A stretch of DNA of 64,000 nucleotides, taken from contig JBEKGC010000014.1 of NCBI GenBank assembly GCA_050013055.1, forward strand, positions 1-64,000, read 5' to 3'. Both the position numbers and the translations under genes were made by a program. Source of the DNA: Palsa-504 sp050013055 (GTDB lineage Bacteria > Actinomycetota > Actinomycetes > Streptosporangiales > Streptosporangiaceae). Shown in pieces: positions 57,753 through 64,000 of the stretch (positions are counted from its first letter, which is position 1; each line of letters begins with the position of its first letter). The notes below the pieces were generated by a model, which was not told the origin of the DNA, did not search any database, and was given only the letters and a program-made list of their open reading frames with translations.

Positions 57753-60263
57753 ATGATCAGGCAGCCCGCATACGGGGTGGAGCCCTGGCACGTCCGGGAA
57801 ACCGGGCTTGACCTTGACGTGCTGGCGCAGAGCGAATCGGTCTTCGCCCTTTCCAACGGCCACATCGGGCTGCGCGGCAACCTCGACGAGGGTGAGCCAC
57901 ACGGATTGCCTGGCACGTATCTCAACTCCCTCTATGATCTCCGGCCGTTGTCGCACGCAGAGACCGGCTACGGGTACCCGGCGTCGGCGCAGACGATCAT
58001 CAACGTGACCAATGGCAAGCTCATCAGGCTGCTTGTCGACGACGAGCCTTTCGATGTCCGCTACGGCACCGTGCATTCGCATGAGCGGGTGCTTGACCTG
58101 CGGGCAGGTACCCTCTGCCGGGAAGTGGACTGGACTTCTCCGGCCGGCCGCCGGGTGCGCATCAGGTCCACGCGGCTGGTCTCGCTGACCCAGCGGGCGG
58201 TGGCGGCGATCTGCTACACGGTGGAGCCGGTCTCCCAGCCGCTACGCCTGGTCGTGCAGTCCGAACTCGTCGCCAACGAGGCCCTTCCCTGTGCGGGCGG
58301 CGACGACCCCCGGGCTGCCGCCGCCATCGAGACGCCACTCGCCAGTGAGGAGTACGTAGCGAGCCGGGATGAGCAGTACCGGGTGGTCCTGACCCACCGC
58401 ACCCGGCACAGCGGCCTGCGGGTGACCTCCGGCATGGCGCACGACGTCGAATGCTCCGGCCTGATGAAGGTGTATACGGAGGCGTTTCCCGACGTAGGAC
58501 GCTGCACCGTCGCCGCGCAGGTCCAGCCGGGCGGCTGCCTGCGGATCGTGAAGTACATAGGCTACGGCTGGTCCAGCCAGCGATCCCGCCCGGCCCTGCA
58601 CGACCAGGTCGTCGGCGCCCTGGCGGTCGCGCGGCTCAGCGGCTGGGCCGGCCTGCTCGCCGAGCAGCGCCAGTACCTGGACGAGTTCTGGGCCGGCGCC
58701 GACGTCGACGTCGAAGGCGATGCCGAAATCCAGCAAGCCGTGCGGTTCGGCCTGTTTCACATCCTGCAGGCAGGAGCGCGAGCGGAAAGCCGCCCGATCG
58801 CGGCGAAGGGGCTGACCGGCCCGGGGTATGACGGGCATACCTTCTGGGACACGGAAACCTTCGTGCTGCCCGTGCTGACGTACACCCAGCCGGCCGCCGC
58901 GGCGGGCGTGCTGCGCTGGCGGCACATGGTCTTGCCCGAGGCCAGGCAGCGCGCGGCCGACCTCGGCCTGGCGGGCGCCGCCTACCCGTGGCGGACCATC
59001 CGCGGCCAGGAGTGCTCGGGTTACTGGCCCGCAGGAACGGCCGCGTTCCACATCAACGCGGACATCGCCGACGCGGTGCTCCGGTACCTGGACGCGACCG
59101 GTGACACCGCGTTCGAGCGCGAGGCCGGCGTGGAGTTGCTGGTGGAAACGGCGCGGTTGTGGCGCAAGCTCGGGCACCACGATAGCAAGGGCAGGTTCCG
59201 CATCGACGGCGTCACCGGACCTGACGAATACAGCGCCGTGGTGGACAACAACGTGTATACCAACCTGATGGCCCAGCAGAACCTCTCCGCGGCCGCTGAG
59301 GCCTGCGTCCGGACCGAGGACATGGCCGCGCGGCTTGGCGTCACCGTAGCCGAGATTTCCGCATGGCTCGAGGCCGCCGCGACGATGACCATCCCGTTTG
59401 ACGACACGTACGGTGTTCATCCGCAGCACGAGGGTTTCACCGATCACGAGGTGTGGGATTTCGCCGGCACGCCGCCGGAGAGGTACCCGCTGCTGCTCAG
59501 CTACCCCTACTTCGAGCTGTACCGCAAGCAGGTCGTCAAGCAGGCTGACCTGGTGCTGGCCATGCACCTGCGCGGAGACGCGTTCAGCGCCGAGCAGAAG
59601 GCGCGGAACTTCGCCTATTACGAGGCACTGACCGTCCGTGATTCCTCGTTGTCGGCCTGCACGCAGGCGGTGATGGCCGCCGAGACCGGGCATCTGCAGC
59701 TCGCGCACGACTACCTGGCCGAGGCCGCCCTGGCGGACCTGCAGGACCGGCACCGCAATACCCGGGACGGTCTGCACCTGGCCGCCCTGGCCGGCGCCTG
59801 GACGGCGGTGGTCGCGGGCTTCGGCGGCATGCGGGCGACGGGCGGCGACCTGTCCTTCAGCCCGCGGCTACCGTCCGGGATCACCCGGCTGACGTTCCGG
59901 ATGCGCTACCGCGATCGCGTGCTCCGGCTCGCGATCACCCCGGACGAAGCGGAATACGAACTGCTGGCAGGCGAACCGCTGACGATCAAGCACCACGGCG
60001 AGCAGGTCGTACTGGCCGGGAGGCCGCTGGTGCGAGGCATTCCGCCGACCCCGGTACTGCCGTGCCCCGGACAGCCAGAGGGCCGGGTTCCGCTCCCGCG
60101 CGCGGAGCGGGAGCCGGTCCAGGCCGAGCTGTCCTGGCGGGCCCGGGTGGAAGAAGCGGTCGCCGAGCGGACCGAATTTTCCCATTCCGTCCCCATATCA
60201 CTACATTTATCGAAGATCCACGCCTATTGTTGTCGCGGTGCCCCCAAATGTGAAGGGACCTAA
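57753..60263 (+). CDS. Glycoside hydrolase family 65 phosphorylase (trehalose/kojibiose/maltose type)
   Basis: The 836-residue protein fits GH65 disaccharide phosphorylases. N-terminal beta-sandwich: VFALSNGHIGLRGNLDEGEPHGLPGTYLNSLYD near 30-60. The (alpha/alpha)6 barrel contains KGLTGPGYDGHTFWDTETFVLPVL near 353, RTIRGQECSGYWPAGTAAFHINADIADAVL near 415, and RIDGVTGPDEYSAVVDNNVYTN near 480-502 with catalytic Glu492. Phosphorolysis of an alpha-glucobiose gives beta-glucose-1-P and glucose. The C-terminal ~50 residues after position 790 are less family-like (AYCCRGAPKCEGT ends it). It could feed phosphorylated sugars into the phosphoketolase route, as inference. Its substrate is not readable from sequence. 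Confidence 0.93.
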   Translation: MIRQPAYGVEPWHVRETGLDLDVLAQSESVFALSNGHIGLRGNLDEGEPHGLPGTYLNSLYDLRPLSHAETGYGYPASAQTIINVTNGKLIRLLVDDEPFDVRYGTVHSHERVLDLRAGTLCREVDWTSPAGRRVRIRSTRLVSLTQRAVAAICYTVEPVSQPLRLVVQSELVANEALPCAGGDDPRAAAAIETPLASEEYVASRDEQYRVVLTHRTRHSGLRVTSGMAHDVECSGLMKVYTEAFPDVGRCTVAAQVQPGGCLRIVKYIGYGWSSQRSRPALHDQVVGALAVARLSGWAGLLAEQRQYLDEFWAGADVDVEGDAEIQQAVRFGLFHILQAGARAESRPIAAKGLTGPGYDGHTFWDTETFVLPVLTYTQPAAAAGVLRWRHMVLPEARQRAADLGLAGAAYPWRTIRGQECSGYWPAGTAAFHINADIADAVLRYLDATGDTAFEREAGVELLVETARLWRKLGHHDSKGRFRIDGVTGPDEYSAVVDNNVYTNLMAQQNLSAAAEACVRTEDMAARLGVTVAEISAWLEAAATMTIPFDDTYGVHPQHEGFTDHEVWDFAGTPPERYPLLLSYPYFELYRKQVVKQADLVLAMHLRGDAFSAEQKARNFAYYEALTVRDSSLSACTQAVMAAETGHLQLAHDYLAEAALADLQDRHRNTRDGLHLAALAGAWTAVVAGFGGMRATGGDLSFSPRLPSGITRLTFRMRYRDRVLRLAITPDEAEYELLAGEPLTIKHHGEQVVLAGRPLVRGIPPTPVLPCPGQPEGRVPLPRAEREPVQAELSWRARVEEAVAERTEFSHSVPISLHLSKIHAYCCRGAPKCEGT

Positions 60264-60264
60264 T

Positions 60265-61911
60265 GTGTCCGAGAGCACAAAAGGCCGCGATACGCGATGG
60301 AAACGATTCGAACATCCGGTGATTTTCTGGCTGGGAGCTGCGGCTTGCACTATCGGTGTAGTGTTGCATCTGCCGATGTACTACAGCGCTCGCACGATGG
60401 GCTACCGCATGGTCGGGATGCGCCCGGATGCCGCGATGATTATTGGCATGACACTTATCGGGTTTGGCCTGGTCACGACGCTTTATGCGCTGATGCCGAA
60501 GGGAGCGGACCGGATCAGGAAGGATGCGGCCGCCGTCCGGGTCAGGGCCCTTGACGATGCCCGGATACGGCCGCAGCACGTGGCCATGCTGCTCGTCGTG
60601 TCGATCGCGATTGTCATTGACGTCATGAAGCCGGCCGCGCTTTCATTCGTGGCGCCCGGCATGACCAAGGAATACGGGCTCAAGGCCGTGACCAACCCGC
60701 ACGGGCACCTTCCGGTGGCCCTGCTGCCGCTGTGCGGTATCGCCGGGACCGTCATCGGGTCCTGGCTGTGGGGATGGCTGGCCGACCGCATCGGACGGCG
60801 GTCATCGATTCTCTACGCCGGAATTCTGTTCGTGAGCACATCGATCTGCGGCGCGATGCCGGGATTCAGCTGGAACTTGCTCATGTGCTTTTTCATGGGC
60901 ATCGGAGCGGGCGGACTGCTGCCCATCACGTTCGCCCTGCTGGCCGAGACGATCCCGGCCCGGCACAGAAGCTGGCTGATGGTGCTGATCGGCGGCGGCG
61001 TGGCGGGCGCCGGTTACGTCATGACGAGCTGGCTGGCCGGGGCGCTGACACCGCACTACAGCTGGCGGATACTCTGGCTGATCGGCCTGCCGACCGGCGT
61101 GCTGCTGATCGCGCTGAACTACTGGATACCCGAGTCGCCCCGCTTTCTGCTCGCCGTCGGGCGCCGCGACGAAGCTGAGGCCATCATGCGTCATTTCGGC
61201 GCCGAGGTAGTGCCGGGCGACGCGGACACGACCGCGCCTGAGGGCCAGGCAAAACGCGGTTACCTTCAGCTATTCGCCGCGCCACTCGCCGGGCCGAGCG
61301 TGGCGATCGGCGTTCTCGCCATCGGCGTCGGGCTCATCACCTACGGCTTCCAATTGTGGATCCCGACGAACCTGGTGCACCTCGGATTCACCACCGTCAA
61401 CTCTGACTACATCGTCCGCAATGCGGCTCTCATCGGCCTGCCCATCTCACTGGGCATCACGGCACTTTACGGCTTCTGGAGCAGCAAGAAAACCATTATA
61501 TTGTTTTCGGCCGTGCTCGCGATCGCGCTCTTTGGATTCGTCATCGAGGGAAACTCCGTCGCGCATAATCATGGGTTGCTGACGGCTCTGCTCGTCATCC
61601 CGCTGTCCGGGACCAGCCTGGTCGCGGCGATAGTTACCGTGTACGCCGCCGAGATCTACCCGACCGGTATCCGCTCCCATGGCACCGGGTTCGCCGCGGG
61701 CGCCACCAAGGCGGGCGGCCTGCTGATCATTGCGCTGGTCGTGCTGGCCACCACCACGCCTTCGATCGCCCAGACCGCCCTTATCGGCTGCATTCCGATC
61801 GTGGCGGGCATCGCGATCTTCGGCTGGGCCGGTTTCGAGACGAACCACCGGAGGCTGGAGGAAATAACGCACGCCGAAGAACTTGCCCTCGCGGGGAGCC
61901 AAGCCGAATAG
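60265..61911 (+). CDS. MFS transporter (sugar-porter-like)
   Basis: A 548-residue MFS protein with about twelve helices plus an N-terminal extension of two hydrophobic stretches. Motif A is GWLADRIGRRSSILYAG between TM2 and TM3. After TM6 the text YWIPESPRFLLAVGRRDEAEAIM matches the sugar-porter PESPR signature. The C-terminal half has VTVYAAEIYPTGIRSHGTGFA, also characteristic. The GTG at 60265 lies right behind the GH65 stop with GAAGGGACC before it. A GTG at 60238 would overlap the GH65 gene. The pair looks like an import-plus-phosphorolysis unit for a disaccharide or similar sugar. Last gene of the island. Confidence 0.9.
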   Translation: MSESTKGRDTRWKRFEHPVIFWLGAAACTIGVVLHLPMYYSARTMGYRMVGMRPDAAMIIGMTLIGFGLVTTLYALMPKGADRIRKDAAAVRVRALDDARIRPQHVAMLLVVSIAIVIDVMKPAALSFVAPGMTKEYGLKAVTNPHGHLPVALLPLCGIAGTVIGSWLWGWLADRIGRRSSILYAGILFVSTSICGAMPGFSWNLLMCFFMGIGAGGLLPITFALLAETIPARHRSWLMVLIGGGVAGAGYVMTSWLAGALTPHYSWRILWLIGLPTGVLLIALNYWIPESPRFLLAVGRRDEAEAIMRHFGAEVVPGDADTTAPEGQAKRGYLQLFAAPLAGPSVAIGVLAIGVGLITYGFQLWIPTNLVHLGFTTVNSDYIVRNAALIGLPISLGITALYGFWSSKKTIILFSAVLAIALFGFVIEGNSVAHNHGLLTALLVIPLSGTSLVAAIVTVYAAEIYPTGIRSHGTGFAAGATKAGGLLIIALVVLATTTPSIAQTALIGCIPIVAGIAIFGWAGFETNHRRLEEITHAEELALAGSQAE

Positions 61912-62189
61912 CCTAAGCCGCGGCGCAGGGTCCACTGATCGGTGGCGGCGTCCCGGCGCAGCTCGTAGACCCCGGCCGTCAGGCCCGGTCCGCCGCCCGC
62001 CTCGACCCGCCAGAACTCGAGTTCGGGTTGCCCTCGCTCGGCCTGGGGATCGCGCCACCACTCCCGGTTGACGACCCAGTGCTCAAAGATCGCGCGCACG
62101 GTGAAGATCCGGCTGTGCCAGACGAACCTGGCGGGCCTGCCGTCGTCCCTGGCCTGAACATGAACCGGCTCGCCGTACACCCTGTCCAT
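61656..62189 (-). CDS. DUF6504-like protein with read-through tail (flank junction)
   Basis: The family-like part is about 90 residues: MDRVYGEPVHVQARDDGRPARFVWHSRIFTVRAIFEHWVVNREWW, then LEFWRVEAGGGPGLTAGVYELRRDAATDQWTLRRGLG. Small proteins of this kind, next to DNA polymerase or other core genes, usually end at this point. Here the frame has lost its stop and continues about 85 residues antisense through the end of the MFS gene to 61656. The tail (GYSAWLPARASSS...) is the reverse strand of the MFS C-terminus. This is a likely junction scar where the island met the chromosome. Confidence 0.65.
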   Translation of the reverse strand: MDRVYGEPVHVQARDDGRPARFVWHSRIFTVRAIFEHWVVNREWWRDPQAERGQPELEFWRVEAGGGPGLTAGVYELRRDAATDQWTLRRGLGYSAWLPARASSSACVISSSLRWFVSKPAQPKIAMPATIGMQPIRAVWAIEGVVVASTTSAMISRPPALVAPAANPVPWERIPVG

Positions 62190-62424
62190 AACGCCCGCCC
62201 CCTGTCGCTGCATGAGGTGCTGCTCCGCTGTGCGCACCGCTGCCGCCCGGGGAAGACGGGCAGTACTACCCGCGATCGGCACCAACTCTGACCTGGTGCC
62301 TGTTCGAATATAAGTTCCTTCGAACAAAAATGCAAATAAAGTTTGCCAGCTGACCTGGGATGGGCGGAAATGTCAGTGCCCGCGGGCATAGTGGGATCAT
62401 TCCGGCCGTCCCGAGGAGGCAACT

Positions 62425-62916
62425 ATGTGCTGGATGTGCGATCGTCCGGGCGCTACCGAGCGCGACTATCTTGCCCACATGCGGCAGCTGGTCCGCACCT
62501 ACGGCTGGGCCGTGCAGGGGGTCGAGCGTGAGGGCATCCACCCGCCCTGGGCCTACACCGTGGGGCTCACCGCGCACCGCAGGCCCGAGCTCGTCATCAC
62601 CGGCATGGGCCTGACCCGGGCCACCGGGGTGCTCAACGCCGTGGCCGGGCACCTGCTGCACGCGGACGTGCCCCCGCCGGGCACCCAGGTCGCCCTGACC
62701 GACGGCCCGCTCGTCGAGATCGTCACGGTCGAGGCGCCGTGGGCGCACCTGAATGTGGCCGTCGAGATCTACGGCCGGCGCCTCCAGAGCCTGCAGCTTG
62801 TGCACGCCGACAAGCACGGGCGCTGGCCCTGGGACCGCGAGTACCAGGGGGTGCGCGGCGGGCAGCCGGTGCTGGGCAGCAGGGAGCCGCCCGCCCGCCG
62901 CATCCGGGTCGGGTAA
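62425..62916 (+). CDS. DUF4262 domain protein
   Basis: The 163-residue product starts MCWMCDRPGATERDYLAHMRQLVRTYGWAVQGVEREGIHPPWAYTVGLTAHRRPELVITGM and continues with LVEIVTVEAPWAHLNVAVEIYGRRLQSLQLVHADKHGRWPW. The YTVGL and QLVWADxxGRWPW-type pattern identify DUF4262, a family of unknown function common in actinobacteria. CxxC near the start may bind metal. GAGGAGGCAACT precedes the ATG. It is a chromosomal flank gene, transcribed toward the glyA stop. Confidence 0.88.
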   Translation: MCWMCDRPGATERDYLAHMRQLVRTYGWAVQGVEREGIHPPWAYTVGLTAHRRPELVITGMGLTRATGVLNAVAGHLLHADVPPPGTQVALTDGPLVEIVTVEAPWAHLNVAVEIYGRRLQSLQLVHADKHGRWPWDREYQGVRGGQPVLGSREPPARRIRVG

Positions 62917-62971
62917 CCCCGCGCCAGGGCCCAGGCGGGCGGCCCTGGCCTGGTTACGCGTCCCGCGAGTC

Positions 62972-64000
62972 TCAGGGGTCTCTGGGGTCCCGGCCGTCCC
63001 AGCCGGGCACGGGGAAGGAGGACAGCAGGTCGCGGACCTCCGCCGCGATGCGCCCGAGCGCCGCCTCGTCGTCCTTGATCGCGGCGGTGATGGCCTCGTC
63101 CATCCAGGCCGCGATCGGCTCCATGTGCTCCTCGCGCAGGCCGCGGGTGGTGATCGCGGGCGTGCCGATACGCAGGCCCGAAGGGTCAAACGGCTTGCGC
63201 TGGTCGAACGGCACCGTGTTGTAGTTCGTTTCGATGCCCGCCCGGTCCAGCGCCTTGGCGGCCGGCTTGCCGCCGATGCCCTTGGGGGTCAGGTCCGCCA
63301 GGATCAGGTGGTTGTCCGTCCCGCCGGAGACCAGGTCATAACCGCGGGCCAGCAGGGCCGCCGCCAGCGCCTGGGAGTTCTTGACCACCTGGTGGGCGTA
63401 GTCGCGGAACCCGGGCTGGGCGGCCTCGTGCAGCGCCACCGCGATCGCGGCCGTGGTGTGATTATGCGGGCCGCCCTGCAGGCCGGGGAACACGGCCTTG
63501 TCCACGGCGGAGGCGTGCTCGGCGTCGGACATGATCATGGCGCCGCGCGGGCCCCGGAGCGTCTTGTGCGTCGTCGTGGTGATTACGGCGGCGTGCCCGG
63601 CGGGCGAGGGATGCGCGCCGCCCGCGATCAGCCCGGAGATGTGCGCCACGTCGGCCACGAGCAGCGCCCCCGCCTCGGCCGCGATCGCGGCGAAGGCCGG
63701 GAAGTCGATGGTCCGCGGGATCGCGGTGCCGCCGCAGAAGATGATCTTGGGGCGTTCCTTGAGCGCTAGGTCGCGGACCTCGTCCAGGTCGACCCGGCCG
63801 GTGTCATGCCGGACCCCGTACTGCACGGGCCGGAACCACTTGCCGGTCGCCGAGACCGGCCAGCCGTGGGTGAGGTGGCCGCCCATCGGCAGCGCCATGC
63901 CCATGATCGTGTCCCCGGGCTGGGCGAACGCCAGGTAGACGGCGAGGTTGGCGGGCGAGCCCGAGTAGGGCTGCACGTTGGCGTGGTCGACGCCGAACAG
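62972..64000 (-). CDS. glyA: Serine hydroxymethyltransferase, C-terminal part (runs off right edge)
   Basis: The frame is open to the right edge and ends at 62972. It contains VQPYSGSPANLAVYLAFAQPGDTIMGMALPMGGHLTHG, then VADVAHISGLIAGGAHPSP, the PLP lysine region VITTTTHKTLRGPRGAMI, and GIETNYNTVPFDQRKPFDPSGLRIGTPAITTRG. These are the SHMT signatures for PLP/folate-dependent serine-glycine conversion. About 343 of the usual 420 or so residues are inside the window. This core housekeeping gene marks the chromosomal flank of the island. Confidence 0.96.
   Translation of the reverse strand: MFGVDHANVQPYSGSPANLAVYLAFAQPGDTIMGMALPMGGHLTHGWPVSATGKWFRPVQYGVRHDTGRVDLDEVRDLALKERPKIIFCGGTAIPRTIDFPAFAAIAAEAGALLVADVAHISGLIAGGAHPSPAGHAAVITTTTHKTLRGPRGAMIMSDAEHASAVDKAVFPGLQGGPHNHTTAAIAVALHEAAQPGFRDYAHQVVKNSQALAAALLARGYDLVSGGTDNHLILADLTPKGIGGKPAAKALDRAGIETNYNTVPFDQRKPFDPSGLRIGTPAITTRGLREEHMEPIAAWMDEAITAAIKDDEAALGRIAAEVRDLLSSFPVPGWDGRDPRDP

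Noticed and set aside
60238..60264. GTG at 60238 as the MFS start, overlapping the GH65 gene.
   Set aside because: A GTG at 60265 right after the GH65 stop has a better placed ribosome site and the extra nine residues look non-family.

Overview
The window is high-GC actinobacterial DNA. GTG and TTG starts are common, and F420-type luciferase-like oxidoreductases, mycothiol-type DinB-fold proteins and an acetyl/propionyl-CoA carboxylase alpha chain fused to its biotin carrier are present. Most of it reads as one secondary-metabolite island with an iterative enediyne polyketide synthase at its centre. The flanks look like ordinary chromosome: a sensor kinase running off the left edge, and DUF6504, DUF4262 and glyA at the right edge. 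No tRNA, rRNA, CRISPR array or plasmid origin was seen.

Layout. 1-0.7 kb: N-terminal part of a sensor histidine kinase (minus). 1.1-3.5 kb: carotenoid-cleavage-type oxygenase and an SDR (minus). 3.8-10.9 kb: a plus-strand run of unbV, unbU, unbL copy 1, an ABC1/UbiB kinase, a CMD/AhpD-like protein and an SDR. 11-15.6 kb: HxlR regulator, small CMD protein, GMC oxidoreductase, a gene-poor stretch with a MITE-like inverted repeat, and a DinB-like protein. 16-21.1 kb: unbL copies 2 and 3, a decayed unbL, a DUF2182 membrane protein, a truncated unbL and a cytochrome P450. 21.7-29.5 kb: minus-strand block with a CMD protein, cholesterol-oxidase-like GMC enzyme plus small partner, DHA2 exporter, DHFR-like, DUF899 and LLM genes. 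29.8-34.7 kb: methyltransferase, IS3 remnant, second LLM enzyme, DUF4242 protein, second DHA2 exporter. 34.7-40.3 kb: DinB-like gene, then an operon of acyl-CoA dehydrogenase, ThiS/MoaD-like protein, double-hotdog protein, methyltransferase and APC permease, with an Asn-Gln repeat protein facing it. 41.4-49.7 kb: core operon of a small ORF, pksE, TEBC-type thioesterase, flavin reductase and a second large CMD protein. 49.9-55.5 kb: small protein, acyl-CoA carboxylase alpha chain, phosphoketolase and phosphate acetyltransferase. 55.5-61.9 kb: probable selenoprotein, TauE/SafE transporter, GH65 phosphorylase and MFS transporter. 61.9-64 kb: flanking chromosome.

How it fits together. PksE and its thioesterase should make the polyene precursor of an enediyne core. 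UnbL, UnbV and UnbU are the other three members of the conserved five-gene enediyne cassette, but here they lie about 33 kb from pksE, and unbL has three intact copies and two remnants. Phosphoketolase plus Pta would turn sugar phosphates into acetyl-CoA, and the carboxylase alpha chain could help make malonyl-CoA, so the genes beside pksE look like a precursor-supply module. The oxidoreductases, P450, methyltransferases and SDRs are candidate tailoring enzymes, and the two DHA2 exporters are candidate efflux or resistance proteins. No apoprotein, glycosyltransferase or deoxysugar pathway is visible, so the product class cannot be fixed from this window.

The most unexpected single gene is a thioredoxin/deiodinase-like protein read through an in-frame TGA in a UPYC motif. 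The TGA is followed by a hairpin with a GGUC loop, as expected of a bacterial selenocysteine insertion element.
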